Assembly: GCF_005239095.1 (NCBI RefSeq)
Contig: NZ_SZUA01000001.1
Location: 1,407,049 to 1,471,048, forward strand
Direction: 5' to 3'
From: Luteimonas gilva
GTDB lineage: Bacteria > Pseudomonadota > Gammaproteobacteria > Xanthomonadales > Xanthomonadaceae
Length of the DNA stretch: 64,000 nucleotides
Below, piece after piece: positions 1 through 8,752 of the stretch (its first letter is position 1; every line of letters begins with the position of its first letter). The notes beneath the pieces are model-generated. The model had not been told where the DNA came from. It saw only the letters and a program-made list of their open reading frames with translations, and ran no database searches. A program made the translations under genes and the position numbers.

Positions 1-332
1 GAGCAACCGGTGCGCATCACGTCCATCGGGTGCGCGTTGGCGGGCACCAGTTCCAGCGCTTCCTGCACGATCGCCGGCAGCCCGCGCAGGCGCTTGAGCT
101 TGGCCTTGTAGGCCTTCAGCTGCGAAGCCGTCGGCAGCGCGCCGTGCACCAGCAGATGGGCGACTTCCTCGAACGTGGATTTGGTCGCCAGGTCGTGGAT
201 GTCGTAGCCGCGGTAGTGCAGGTCGTTGCCGCTGCGGCCGACCGTGCACAGCGCGGTGTTGCCCGCGGCGGTGCCGGACAGGGCGACCGATTTTTTCGGC
301 TTGAAGCCGGGCTGCGTGGAATTGTCGCTCAC
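1..332 (-). CDS. prpC: 2-methylcitrate synthase, N-terminal part (cut by window edge)
   Basis: N-terminal ~110 residues of a citrate-synthase-family enzyme that condenses propionyl-CoA with oxaloacetate in the cytosolic methylcitrate cycle. The visible protein begins VSDNSTQPGFKPKKSVALSG and continues with GNTALCTVGRSGNDLHYRGYD and then an EEVAHLLVHGALP-type segment, which is characteristic of PrpC. The start is a GTG (332-330) preceded by a GGAG Shine-Dalgarno. The C-terminal catalytic part lies outside the window. It lies downstream of prpB and two tandem membrane-protein genes on the same strand, so the methylcitrate operon is interrupted by two extra genes. The identification rests on the N-terminus and the prpB neighbour; an ordinary citrate synthase is less likely. 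Confidence 0.85.
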   Translation of the reverse strand, partial: MSDNSTQPGFKPKKSVALSGTAAGNTALCTVGRSGNDLHYRGYDIHDLATKSTFEEVAHLLVHGALPTASQLKAYKAKLKRLRGLPAIVQEALELVPANAHPMDVMRTGC

Positions 333-360
333 TTTCGTTCTCCGTGATTCATCGGTCGGT

Positions 361-954
361 TCAATCGGTAAAGGCTTCCGTCGCGGTCTGCCAGGGGCAT
401 TGGGCCACCGGCCGCACCACCGGCTTGACGGGCGCGCGCCGGTCTTCGAACACCCAGCATTCTTCCAGGGTCGAGCAGTAACAAAAATCCATCCGTCCGC
501 GCGCGTTCATTCCCCGACGGAAGCGCGCGTAAATCGACGGATCCTTGAAGATGAGCACGGCCAGCGACTCGCCGGGGCTAAGCACGGTTTCGGACAAGGT
601 CGAATGGCCGTACTCGGCGCCGGACAAACCGAGCGCGGACAGCACGGCCGCCCAGTTGCGATACGGCTTGCCGTCGACGGTGATCCGCACCGTCTCTAGC
701 TTGGCCGGACCGACGCCCTTGTTGAAGATGCTCACCCGACGGTCTTGGTCCTGGTAGGCGATGGTCGCGTGCGGCCACACCTGCGCGCGCACCTGTTGGC
801 GCTGCACGTAGGCGGTGTAGCCGGACACCAGCAATGCGAGCAGGCCGATGCACGAAGCGACGATCATGCCGAAGGCGTCCCAACGTCGCTGCGGTTCGAT
901 GCGCACCCGCGCGTCGCTGTCGGCATGCGGCGGCGGTCCGGGCGCCTGGCTCAT
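361..954 (-). CDS. Membrane-anchored Cys-rich protein, paralog A in prp operon
   Basis: A 197-residue protein of unknown function. One predicted transmembrane helix (about residues 27-49) is followed by QRQQVRAQVWP and a soluble domain with a NKGVGPA segment (78-84), a VDGKP segment and the motif CYCSTLEECW (158-167). Cysteines are at 158, 160, 166 and 186. It is clearly homologous to the next gene upstream (951-1502), so the pair is a tandem duplication. The chosen ATG overlaps the stop of that gene as ATGA, implying translational coupling. It sits 28 bp before prpC. I do not recognise a named family; a cell-envelope redox or sensing role would be speculation from the conserved cysteines. 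Confidence 0.8.
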   Translation of the reverse strand: MSQAPGPPPHADSDARVRIEPQRRWDAFGMIVASCIGLLALLVSGYTAYVQRQQVRAQVWPHATIAYQDQDRRVSIFNKGVGPAKLETVRITVDGKPYRNWAAVLSALGLSGAEYGHSTLSETVLSPGESLAVLIFKDPSIYARFRRGMNARGRMDFCYCSTLEECWVFEDRRAPVKPVVRPVAQCPWQTATEAFTD

Positions 955-1502
955 TCGTAGAACTCGTCCGGCCCCATCGCCGGACAGCGCGCGACTTCGC
1001 GCTGCGCGTCTTCCAGCGATTCGCCCCAGGTCTGCGTGGTCCAGCACTCGTCCAGCGCCGAGCAGTAGCAGAGCTTGATCCGCAGGCGCTTACCGGCATG
1101 CCGGCGCAACTCGAGGAAGCGCTCGTGGCTGGAAGGTTTCAGGTAAACCAAATCCTCTCCGGCCGACAGCACCAGTCCGGCGAGCGAGCTGTAGGACTGG
1201 CCGGGATCCTGCAATCGCAGGCGTTCGAGCACCTGGCCCCAGCTGTGCGCCGGCTTGCCGTCGACTTCGACCCGCACCGAACGCACCATCGCCGGACCCA
1301 CGCCTTTGTTGGCGATGCGAAACTCGCCTGCCTGGCCGGCGTTGTACATCAGCAGCCGCGGCCAGACCTCGGCGCGCACCTGCTGGCGCTGGATCAACGC
1401 GGTGTAGGCCGAGACGGCCACCGCGACCAGGCCGATCAGCACCGCCGAGATCGCGGTGATGCGATCCCAATCGGTGCCGGGCTTGGCCTGCGCTTCGTTC
1501 AC
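951..1502 (-). CDS. Membrane-anchored Cys-rich protein, paralog B in prp operon
   Basis: A 183-residue protein homologous to paralog A. It has a predicted transmembrane helix at about 14-36, the shared [11 protein letters not shown] segment after the helix, NKGVGPA (65-71), VDGKP (80-84) and [10 protein letters not shown] (145-154). Its four cysteines (145, 147, 153, 173) align with those of paralog A. The start is a GTG whose bases form GTGA with the prpB stop codon, and its own stop overlaps the ATG of paralog A, so prpB, B and A appear translationally coupled. Function unknown. Placement suggests co-expression with propionate catabolism, not a proven role in it. Confidence 0.8.
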   Translation of the reverse strand: MNEAQAKPGTDWDRITAISAVLIGLVAVAVSAYTALIQRQQVRAEVWPRLLMYNAGQAGEFRIANKGVGPAMVRSVRVEVDGKPAHSWGQVLERLRLQDPGQSYSSLAGLVLSAGEDLVYLKPSSHERFLELRRHAGKRLRIKLCYCSALDECWTTQTWGESLEDAQREVARCPAMGPDEFYE

Positions 1503-2383
1503 TTCGACTTGGCGAACAGGGTGTCGAGCTTCTGCTCGTAAGCGTGATAGCCGAGGAAGTCGTACAGCTCCTCGCGCGTCTGCAGCCGGTCGACGATGCC
1601 CTTCTGGGTGCCGTCCTTGCGCACGGTTTCGTAGAAGCCCAGCGCCGCCTTGTTCATCGCCCGGTACGCGCCGCAGCAGTACAGCGCGATGTCGACGTTC
1701 GCCTCGCGCAGCTCGTCGGTGGTGAAGAAAGGCGTGGAGCCGAATTCGGTGAGGTTGGCGAGGATCGGCACCTTCACCGCCTGCTTGAAGCGACGGTAGT
1801 CGTCCAGCGACTTCATCGCTTCGGGGAAAATCATGTCGGCGCCGGCGTCGACGTAGGCCACGGCACGTTCGATCGCCGAATCCACGCCTTCGCTGGCGGC
1901 GGCGTCGGTGCGGGCCATGATCACGAAGCTTTCGTCGTGGCGCGCGTCCACAGCAGACTTGATGCGGTCGACCATTTCGTCGGCCGGCACCACTTCCTTG
2001 CCGGGGCGATGGCCGCAACGCTTCTGCCCGACCTGATCTTCGATATGGACCGCCGCGACGCCGACGTTGATGAAGGATTTGATGGTGCGCGCGATGTTGA
2101 AGGCGCCGCCCCAGCCGGTGTCGATGTCGACCAGCAGCGGCATGCCGGTCGCGTCGACGATGCGGCGCGCATCGATCAGCACGTCTTCCATCGTGCTGAT
2201 GCCCAAATCGGGCACGCCGAGCGAGTTGGCCGCTACGCCGCCGCCGGACAAGTACAGCGCTTTGTAGCCGACGCGCTTGGCCATCAAGCCGGCGTAGGCG
2301 GTGATGCTGCCCATCACCTGCAACGGGGATTCTTCGGCGAGCGCGGCGCGGAATCGCGCGCCGGCGGAGGTCTGCGGGCTCAT
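1499..2383 (-). CDS. prpB: 2-methylisocitrate lyase
   Basis: Cytosolic enzyme of the isocitrate lyase/PEP mutase superfamily that cleaves 2-methylisocitrate to pyruvate and succinate in the last step of the methylcitrate cycle. At 294 residues it matches the E. coli enzyme. Visible active-site features are the metal-binding VDIDTGWGG segment (Asp86, Asp88) and the KRCGH loop with Cys123, the position of the catalytic cysteine in E. coli PrpB. The ATG at 2383 was chosen because GGAG lies upstream; a longer form from 2404 has no such site. It is the first visible gene of the operon, and its stop overlaps the following GTG. Confidence 0.95.
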   Translation of the reverse strand: MSPQTSAGARFRAALAEESPLQVMGSITAYAGLMAKRVGYKALYLSGGGVAANSLGVPDLGISTMEDVLIDARRIVDATGMPLLVDIDTGWGGAFNIARTIKSFINVGVAAVHIEDQVGQKRCGHRPGKEVVPADEMVDRIKSAVDARHDESFVIMARTDAAASEGVDSAIERAVAYVDAGADMIFPEAMKSLDDYRRFKQAVKVPILANLTEFGSTPFFTTDELREANVDIALYCCGAYRAMNKAALGFYETVRKDGTQKGIVDRLQTREELYDFLGYHAYEQKLDTLFAKSK

Positions 2384-2487
2384 GGCGTCTCCAGGAAAGG
2401 CCATATTTTAGCCGAGCCGGGCCGGCGGCGCCCGCTGGCGCACCGGCCGCGCTGCTAGCATGCGCCACCGGACAACGAGGGACGAAC

Positions 2488-4746
2488 GTGCGCAAAGCGT
2501 GGCTACTGGCCTGTTGCCTGGCCTACTCCTCCCTCGCCACGGCCCAGGAGACGGCATGGCCATCGCGGGCCGCCGCCGCCACGGCCGCGCTGGAAGCGCA
2601 AGCGCCCGATCTGGCCCGCAAACTATTGTCGGAGCGCGCCGACTGGGAACCGGCCCAGCGCATGCGCCTGCAACTGGCCGCGGACCGCTATCGCGAAGCG
2701 ACCGAAAGCATCCGCGCCGCGCGCGAACAACGCGCGTCCACCGCCGCACCGGTCGACGCCAAGACGCTGTTCCTGCAATACGAGATCTACGCCGATGCGA
2801 AGCTGCGCGGCGAGCCTTCGCTGCTGCCCTCGCTGCGGCGCGGTTTCGCCGCGCTCGGCGACCGGGAGGCGGCGCGGGCCTTGCCCGCGTTCGGCGCCGA
2901 TCTGCCGCGCGCGCGCAACGATTTGGACGCCGCCCTGACGCGGCAACTCGGCAAGAAAAGCATCGCGCAAGCGGATGCGCTGGAACTGGTCCGCCTGTTC
3001 GTCTTCCACAAGGTCTACGCCGCGCTGCTGCCAGCCATGCCGACGCTGATCGCCGAAGACGAAACGCGGCGTTACGAGATCCAACGCGACGTCGTCGTTC
3101 CCGGCGCCGACGGCGCAAGTCTGCGCGGCCTGGTCGTGCGCCCGAAATCGGCGCGAGATGCGCAACCCGCGTTGCTGGGATTCACCATCTACGCCAACGG
3201 CGACTGGTCGCTCTCCGACGCCAAGGCCGCGGCCGCGCACGGTTACGTCGGCGTGGCCGTGTACAGCCGCGGCAAAGCCGGCAGCCCCGGCCCCATCGCG
3301 CCTTACGAGCACGACGGTGCCGATGCGGCGGCGGCGATCGCCTGGATCGCGCGCCAGCCCTGGTGCGACGGGCGCGTGGGCATGTACGGCAACAGCTACA
3401 ACAGCTTCACCCAGTGGGCCGCGGCGAAGCATCGGCCGCCGGCATTGAAAGCGATGATGACGTCGGCGTCGACCGCGCCCGGCATCGACGTGCCGATGCA
3501 AGGCAACGTCTTCCTCAATTTCCTGTACCCCTGGCCGCTGTGGACCGCGAACAACGCCACGCTCGACGGCGACAGCTACGGCGACCAGGCGCGATGGCAG
3601 CGCCTGGATCGCACTTGGTACGAAAGCGGCCGCGCCTACCGCGATCTGCCCAGGATCGACGGCACGCCGAATCCGGTTTATTCGCGCTGGTTGCAGCATC
3701 CCGGCTACGACGCCTACTGGCAGGCGATGACGCCGCAAGGCGACGAGTTCGCGCGGATCGACATCCCGGTGCTCGCGGTGACCGGTTATTTCGACGGCGG
3801 GCGGGTCGGCGTGCAGCACTACTACGACGAGCATCTGCGCCATCGTCCGAACGCGGACCACACCCTGCTGATCGGCCCGTGGGGGCATTTCGCGATGCAG
3901 ACCGGCGTGGCCCGCTTCGTCGAGGGCTATCAGGTCGATCCGTCGGCCCTGATCGATCTGCCCGAACTGCGCTATCAATGGTTCGATCACGTCTTCCGCG
4001 GCGCGCCCAAGCCCGAACCGCTGCGCGGCCGCGTGAACTATCAAGTGATGGGCGCCGACGCCTGGAAGCATGCGCCGTCGATCGAAGCGATGGCGAACGA
4101 ACGCTTGCGCCTGTATCTGCAACCCGCTTCCGGCGGCGGCGAAGGCGCGCTCGCCGAGCAAGCGCCAGCGCGCGATGCGTTCAGCGCGCAGAACGTCGAT
4201 TTCGCCGACCGCAGCGACGTCGACTGGACTTCGCCCACCGAATCCCTGCTCGACAAGCTGGATCCGCACGGCGGCCTGGTCTTCGCCAGCGCGCCTTTCG
4301 CGGCGCCTGTCGAATTGAGCGGATTGTTCTCCGGCCGTTTGGACTTCACCACCAACAAGCGCGACATGGATCTGACCGTGTCGCTGTACGAGCGCATGGC
4401 CGACGGCCGCTATCTGCTGCTGGCCTGGCACCTCGGCCGCGCGAGCTACGCCAAGGACCGGAACCGCCGCGAACTGCTGAAGCCCGGCAAGCGCCAGTCG
4501 CTTGATTTCCGCAGCGAACGGCTGGTGAGCCGGCGATTGCAGGCGGGCAGCCGGCTGGTGATCGTGCTGGCGCTCAACAAGCAGCGCGACATGCAGATCA
4601 ATTACGGCAGCGGCAAGGACGTCAGCGACGAAACCGTCGCCGACGCCGGCGAGCCGATGCGGCTGCGCTGGTACGGCGACAGTCATATCGATGTGCCCTT
4701 GATGCGGGCAGGTGAAGCGGCCGCGTCGATCGGCGCGGCTCGCTGA
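2488..4746 (+). CDS. Secreted CocE/NonD-family alpha/beta hydrolase
   Basis: A 752-residue exported hydrolase of the CocE / X-Pro dipeptidyl-peptidase (S15) family, which hydrolyses esters, amides or acyl bonds. A Sec signal peptide covers about residues 1-20 (cleavage near ATAQ-ET). An N-terminal helical part (about 25-190) precedes the alpha/beta-hydrolase core. The nucleophile is probably Ser303 in GNSYNS, with Asp436 (GYFDGG) and His467 (GPWGHF) completing the triad. The C-terminal ~200 residues form the jelly-roll domain typical of the family (LFSGRLDFTTNKRDMDL). The start is a GTG after ACGAGGGACGAAC. The substrate is unknown and the gene appears monocistronic. Confidence 0.85.
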   Translation: MRKAWLLACCLAYSSLATAQETAWPSRAAAATAALEAQAPDLARKLLSERADWEPAQRMRLQLAADRYREATESIRAAREQRASTAAPVDAKTLFLQYEIYADAKLRGEPSLLPSLRRGFAALGDREAARALPAFGADLPRARNDLDAALTRQLGKKSIAQADALELVRLFVFHKVYAALLPAMPTLIAEDETRRYEIQRDVVVPGADGASLRGLVVRPKSARDAQPALLGFTIYANGDWSLSDAKAAAAHGYVGVAVYSRGKAGSPGPIAPYEHDGADAAAAIAWIARQPWCDGRVGMYGNSYNSFTQWAAAKHRPPALKAMMTSASTAPGIDVPMQGNVFLNFLYPWPLWTANNATLDGDSYGDQARWQRLDRTWYESGRAYRDLPRIDGTPNPVYSRWLQHPGYDAYWQAMTPQGDEFARIDIPVLAVTGYFDGGRVGVQHYYDEHLRHRPNADHTLLIGPWGHFAMQTGVARFVEGYQVDPSALIDLPELRYQWFDHVFRGAPKPEPLRGRVNYQVMGADAWKHAPSIEAMANERLRLYLQPASGGGEGALAEQAPARDAFSAQNVDFADRSDVDWTSPTESLLDKLDPHGGLVFASAPFAAPVELSGLFSGRLDFTTNKRDMDLTVSLYERMADGRYLLLAWHLGRASYAKDRNRRELLKPGKRQSLDFRSERLVSRRLQAGSRLVIVLALNKQRDMQINYGSGKDVSDETVADAGEPMRLRWYGDSHIDVPLMRAGEAAASIGAAR

Positions 4747-4775
4747 ACGCATCCAACGACGATTCCGTGCGCCGC

Positions 4776-4803
4776 TTGACATGCAATGATTTCATTGCAT
4801 AAT
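4776..4803 (+). promoter_or_regulatory. Promoter with 18-bp palindromic operator for arsR-type gene
   Basis: A -35 TTGACA (4776-4781) and a -10 CATAAT (4798-4803) are spaced by 16 bp. The spacer is filled by a perfect inverted repeat, TGCAATGA-TT-TCATTGCA (4782-4799). A dyad between the promoter elements just before an ArsR-type gene is the usual arrangement for autorepression. The first in-frame ATG (4802) lies inside the -10 box, so translation probably starts further downstream. Confidence 0.75.
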
Positions 4804-5101
4804 GACGGCCGTGGACGAAGATGAGCTGGACCGTGTTTTCAAGGCCCTCGGCGACCCTACCCGCCGCAGGATCCTCGACAGCCTGAGACGGCGTCCGCAA
4901 CAGTCGCTGTTCGAAATTTGCGCCCTTTCGGCGCTGCAAGAAGGCGCAGCTCTTTCGCGCCAGGCAGTCACCCAACACCTGGACATGCTGCAGAAAGCCG
5001 GGCTAGTCCGCGTCGAATGGTCCGGCCGCACCAAGATCCACTCTTTCGATCCCGGACCGCTGCGAGCGGCGGCCAGGCAATGGCTCCGAAAACACCTTTA
5101 G
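4802..5101 (+). CDS. ArsR-family winged-helix transcriptional repressor
   Basis: A small (up to 99 residues) ArsR/SmtB-type repressor. DRVFKALGDPTRRRILDSL is the typical first helices and LSRQAVTQHLDMLQKAGLV the recognition helix-turn-helix. The metal-site motif of true ArsR proteins (ELCVC) is absent, with EICALSAL in its place, so it probably does not sense arsenite by that site. The ATG at 4802 overlaps the -10 element; the in-frame GTG at 4811 sits about where transcription should begin, so the protein may start there, possibly on a leaderless message. It lies 15 bp upstream of the VOC gene and presumably represses both through the palindrome at 4782-4799. Confidence 0.85.
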   Translation: MTAVDEDELDRVFKALGDPTRRRILDSLRRRPQQSLFEICALSALQEGAALSRQAVTQHLDMLQKAGLVRVEWSGRTKIHSFDPGPLRAAARQWLRKHL

Positions 5102-5116
5102 ACGAGGAGAATCCGG

Positions 5117-5530
5117 ATGAGGATCTATGTCACCAGCGTCTTCGTGGACGATCAGGCGAAAGCCTTGGACTTCTATACCCGCGTGCTCGGTTTCGTGAAG
5201 AAGCACGACGTGCCCCTGGGCGAACACCGGTGGCTGACCGTGGTTTCGCCGGAAGTTCCGCAAGGCACCGAATTGCTGCTCGAGCCGAGCGAACATCCCG
5301 CCGTTCCGCCGTACAAGGCCGCATTGGTCGAAGACGGCATCCCGGCGACCTCGTTCCAGGTCGACGACATCGATGCCGAATACGCGAGGCTGCGCTCCCT
5401 CGGCGTTTCATTCGCACGAGAGCCCGTAGACGTGGGCAATGTGCGCATGGCTGTGTTCGACGATACCTGCGGCAATCTCATCCAGTTGATGCAAGTGAAA
5501 CCTGCTTCGCAGCGAACGGCGCAGCCATAG
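5117..5530 (+). CDS. VOC-family (glyoxalase/bleomycin resistance-like) protein
   Basis: A 137-residue cytosolic protein with two beta-alpha-beta-beta-beta halves of the vicinal oxygen chelate fold: VTSVFVDDQAKALDFYTRVLGF at the start and IPATSFQVDDIDAEYARLRSLGV at the second half. The end reads DTCGNLIQLMQ, with Gln where metal-dependent members often have Glu, so metal-dependent catalysis is uncertain. AGGAG lies upstream of the ATG. It is cotranscribed with the ArsR-type repressor. Such ArsR-VOC pairs are common, but the ligand or substrate here is unknown. Confidence 0.8.
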   Translation: MRIYVTSVFVDDQAKALDFYTRVLGFVKKHDVPLGEHRWLTVVSPEVPQGTELLLEPSEHPAVPPYKAALVEDGIPATSFQVDDIDAEYARLRSLGVSFAREPVDVGNVRMAVFDDTCGNLIQLMQVKPASQRTAQP

Positions 5531-5555
5531 CCGCGGTCAGTCGCGACGGTCATGA

Positions 5556-5581
5556 AAAAGGGCGGCCGAAGCCGCCCTTTT
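5556..5581. terminator. Bidirectional rho-independent terminator
   Basis: Perfect stem AAAAGGGCGGC / GCCGCCCTTTT with loop CGAA, U-rich on both strands. It lies between the convergent VOC gene (+) and mdh (-) and can end both transcripts. Confidence 0.9.
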
Positions 5582-5600
5582 CATCAGCATGTCCGCTTGC

Positions 5601-6587
5601 TCAGCCGAGCAAATGCGCCACGCCAGCCCGCTCTTCTTCCAGCTCGGCCAAAGTCTTATCCATGCGCTCGCGGCTGAACGCGTCGATCTCCAAGCCTTCG
5701 ATGCGGGTGTACTCGCCGTTCTTGGTGGTCACCGGCACGCCGTACATCACGTCCTTGGGAATGCCGTAGCTGCCGTCCGACGGCACGCCCATCGTCACCC
5801 ACTTGCCGTCGCTGCCCAGCACCCAGTCGCGGATGTGGTCGATGGCGGCGTTGGCGGCCGACGCAGCCGAAGACAGGCCGCGCGCTTCGATGATCGCCGC
5901 GCCGCGCTTGCCGACCTGCGGGATGAACGTATTCGCGTTCCAATCGGCGTCGTTGATCTTGTCCTTCAGCGACGCGCCGTTCGCAGTGGCGAAGCGGTAA
6001 TCCGGATACATGGTCGGGCTGTGGTTGCCCCACACGATCAGCTTGTCGATATCGCCGACGGCGACGCCGGCCTTCGCGGCGAGCTGGCTCAGCGCGCGGT
6101 TGTGGTCCAGGCGCAGCATGGCGGTGAAATTCTTGGCCGGCAGATCCGGCGCCGACTTCATCGCGATGTAGGCGTTGGTGTTGGCCGGGTTGCCGACGAC
6201 GAGCACCTTCACGTCGCGCTTGGCGGCCTTGTTCAGCGCGGCGCCTTGGGCGGTGAAGATCTTGGCGTTCTCGAGCAGCAGATCCTTGCGCTCCATGCCC
6301 GGGCCGCGCGGACGCGCGCCGACCAGCAGGGCGATGTCGGCGTCCTTGAACGCGACTTCGGCGTCGTCGGTGCCGACCATACCGGCCAACAACGGGAACG
6401 CGCAGTCCTCAAGCTCCATCATCACGCCCTTCAGCGCGGCCTGGGCCTTCTCCATCGGCAATTCCAGCATCTGCAGGATGACGGGCTGATCCTTGCCCAG
6501 CATTTCGCCGGAAGCGATGCGGAACAGCAGCGAATAGCCGATCTGGCCGGCGGCGCCGGTGACGGCTACGCGGACGGGTTGCTTCAT
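5601..6587 (-). CDS. mdh: Malate dehydrogenase (NAD)
   Basis: A 328-residue cytosolic TCA-cycle enzyme that interconverts malate and oxaloacetate. The dinucleotide-binding [12 protein letters not shown] is at 10-21, with acidic Glu42 after beta-2 (NAD preference). The substrate loop arginines lie in [10 protein letters not shown] (92-100), Asp161 in LRLDHNR, and the catalytic His189 in [11 protein letters not shown]. Length and motifs fit the ~328-residue type common in beta- and gammaproteobacteria rather than the 312-residue E. coli type. GAGG precedes the ATG. It ends at the shared terminator at 5556-5581. Confidence 0.97.
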   Translation of the reverse strand: MKQPVRVAVTGAAGQIGYSLLFRIASGEMLGKDQPVILQMLELPMEKAQAALKGVMMELEDCAFPLLAGMVGTDDAEVAFKDADIALLVGARPRGPGMERKDLLLENAKIFTAQGAALNKAAKRDVKVLVVGNPANTNAYIAMKSAPDLPAKNFTAMLRLDHNRALSQLAAKAGVAVGDIDKLIVWGNHSPTMYPDYRFATANGASLKDKINDADWNANTFIPQVGKRGAAIIEARGLSSAASAANAAIDHIRDWVLGSDGKWVTMGVPSDGSYGIPKDVMYGVPVTTKNGEYTRIEGLEIDAFSRERMDKTLAELEEERAGVAHLLG

Positions 6588-6639
6588 GGTTTCGATCCTC
6601 GGTGCATCGTGGGAGACGGCGGACGATGTCCGCCGGGGG

Positions 6640-7839
6640 TTACTTCAATTCGGCGAAGAATTCCTGGAACCGCTGCAAACCCGGAGCCAGCTGCGGCGTC
6701 GGGCAGGTGTAGCTGATGCGCAGCGCACGCGGTTCGCCGAAGGCCGAGCCCGGCACGCAAGCCACGCCCTTGGCTTCCAGCAGCGCGTTGCAGAAGTCGA
6801 CGTCGTTCTCGATCTTCTTGCCGTCGTGCGACTTGCCGAACGCGACGCTGATGTCCGGGAAGGCGTAGAACGCGCCCTGCGGCTTCGGGCAGACCACGCC
6901 GGGAATCGAATTCAGCATGGCCATCACTTGGTCGCGCTTGGCCTGGAATTCGGCGTTCTTCTGGGTCGGGATGTCCTGCGGGCCGTTCAACGCGGCGACG
7001 GCGGCCGCAGTGACGATCTCGGGAATGTTGGTGATGTGGTTGGAGTTCATCGTCGTGACCGCCTTGGCCACCGACTCCGGCCCGGCCATGAAGCCGACGC
7101 GCCAGCCCGGCATGCCGTAAGTCTTGGACAACGAATCCAGGAAGATCACCCGATCGCGCAGTTCCGGACGGAAATGCACGAAGTTGTGGTAGCCCACGCC
7201 GTCGAACACCATGCGGTTGTAGATGTCGTCGGTGAGGATCCAGGTGTCCGGATGCTTGACGATCACGTCCGCCAGCGCGGCGATTTCCTCGCGCGTGTAG
7301 ACCATGCCGGTCGGGTTGGACGGATTGTTGAACAGGAACACTTTCGGCTTCTTCGCCAGCGCGGCGTCGAGCTGCGCGGGCGTCAGCTTGTAGTTCTGTT
7401 CCGGCGGGCACGGCAGCAGTTGGATGTCGGCGTTGAGGATCTCGCCGATGTCGACGTAGCTGGTCCAGTACGGCGTGGGGAAAGCGAAGCCGTCGCCTTC
7501 GTCCAGCAGCGCTTCGCAGACGTTGTAGATCACGTGCTTCGCGCCGATGCCGGTGGCGATGTTGGCGCGGGTGTAGCCGGTCATGCCGACCTGTTCGATG
7601 TGTTTCAGGAACGCGTCCAGCAGCGCATCCGCGCCGCGGTTGCTGCCGTACTGGCCGCTGTCCTTGGCCAGCGCCTCGCGGGCGGCGGCGTAGACGTGCT
7701 CGCCGGGCAGGAAGTTGGGAACGCCGATGGAGAAGCTGATGATGTCGCGGCCTTCGGCCTTGAGCTGCTTGGCCTTTTCGGCGACGAGCATGATCGCGCT
7801 GGGCTTGGCGCGGCCCATGCGGCGGGCGAGCTGGGGCAT
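6640..7839 (-). CDS. Class I/II PLP-dependent aminotransferase (aspartate aminotransferase-like)
   Basis: A 399-residue fold-type I aminotransferase. The PLP lysine is Lys239 in [16 protein letters not shown]. The NNPSNPTG segment (171-178), TDDIYNRM (203-210, cofactor-contacting Asp/Tyr) and a C-terminal ALRISYTCP arginine that would bind the substrate carboxylate are present. The frame is open far upstream, but the ATG at 7839 ([10 protein letters not shown]) has GAGG at a suitable distance and matches the family N-terminus. Substrate class is probably aspartate or another amino acid; the exact specificity cannot be read. It lies 52 bp upstream of mdh on the same strand, so the two may be cotranscribed. 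Confidence 0.88.
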   Translation of the reverse strand: MPQLARRMGRAKPSAIMLVAEKAKQLKAEGRDIISFSIGVPNFLPGEHVYAAAREALAKDSGQYGSNRGADALLDAFLKHIEQVGMTGYTRANIATGIGAKHVIYNVCEALLDEGDGFAFPTPYWTSYVDIGEILNADIQLLPCPPEQNYKLTPAQLDAALAKKPKVFLFNNPSNPTGMVYTREEIAALADVIVKHPDTWILTDDIYNRMVFDGVGYHNFVHFRPELRDRVIFLDSLSKTYGMPGWRVGFMAGPESVAKAVTTMNSNHITNIPEIVTAAAVAALNGPQDIPTQKNAEFQAKRDQVMAMLNSIPGVVCPKPQGAFYAFPDISVAFGKSHDGKKIENDVDFCNALLEAKGVACVPGSAFGEPRALRISYTCPTPQLAPGLQRFQEFFAELK

Positions 7840-8104
7840 CGCGGGAAACCTCGTGGGGTTCGACGTGGGAAGCCTGCGGACAGGCGCGGGAGAGCGGCGG
7901 AATTTTAGCATGGCGCGGTTTTTCGCGGCGCCGGGTTCGACTGCTGCGAAGCGCGTCCTGGCCAGACTTCTTCGGGGATTTCGTCCTACTGGTCGCCCGG
8001 GACGCCCGGGGCCGGCGCTTATTGCAAGCGCTTCGGCCTCCCGCACGCAATCCACGCATGCAGGCCGGCATCCGAAGCGGCCGACCGCAAAAAACGAGAG
8101 CCCC

Positions 8105-8752
8105 ATGACCGTCGAGCGCGTGACCTGCACCCTACGTCCTTCGTTATTGCTGTTGCCGTCGCTCGCGCTGGCCGGTTGCCATTCGGCGGCCCCGCCCGAA
8201 CGAGCGCGGATGCCGGTGGCGGTCGAGCCCGCCGCCGTGACCGACTTGGCGGACATCGCCGGCCAAGCAGGAAAACGCGTGCGCGTCATCGGGACCTATA
8301 CCCCCGTCGACCTGCGCATGAGGCCATCCGGCCCGCCGGTTTACCGCGGACATGCGGCGCTGCGTCTGCGGGACGGCACGCTGGTGCTCTTGGAGGCGCC
8401 TTGGCGTGAGGAAGCGCTGCGGCCACATGAAGAGTCCTTGCGCTTGCGGAATCAGGAGGCCGTGGCCGTAGGCACCCTTCGACCGCTCGCCCCGGAGCCG
8501 CCGGACGGTTCGAACAGCCTGCAGATGCCCTGTCTGAGTCCGGTCGAATCCGTCTCGGCAAGAACCGGCTCGGACGGCGGTCTCGCAGCCTGGGAGCCGA
8601 GCGGCGATGCCGGGACGGCCCTGAATCCCGATGAACGGCTGGCGCCGCGTCGGCAGCGGCGGCGCTCCTTGCCGAGGAGGCGCAGGCACCGGGCCGAAAA
8701 ACAAGATAATGCGAAAAAGGCCGCCCGCGACGGCCGCGGGGGAGGGGGATCC
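8105..8752 (+). CDS. Small OB-fold-like lipoprotein module, frame open into next gene
   Basis: An ATG at 8105 opens a frame with a lipoprotein signal (LALAGC, lipidated Cys near residue 23). It continues into a beta-rich stretch, GKRVRVIGTYTPVDLRMRP ... GPPVYRGHAALRL ... MPCLSPVESV, resembling short OB-fold lipoproteins of about 150 residues. After about residue 155 the translation becomes Arg/Gly-rich and looks non-coding. There is no stop codon before the next gene's GTG (8753), which is in the same frame, so the product could run on to 9496 (463 residues). Either a lost stop codon created a fusion or this is a decayed gene. The end given is the start of the next gene, not a stop codon. Confidence 0.5.

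Noticed and set aside
2623-4782. A 719-residue minus-strand frame opposite the CocE-type hydrolase
   Set aside because: Shadow of the hydrolase, whose signal peptide and catalytic motifs are clear on the plus strand.
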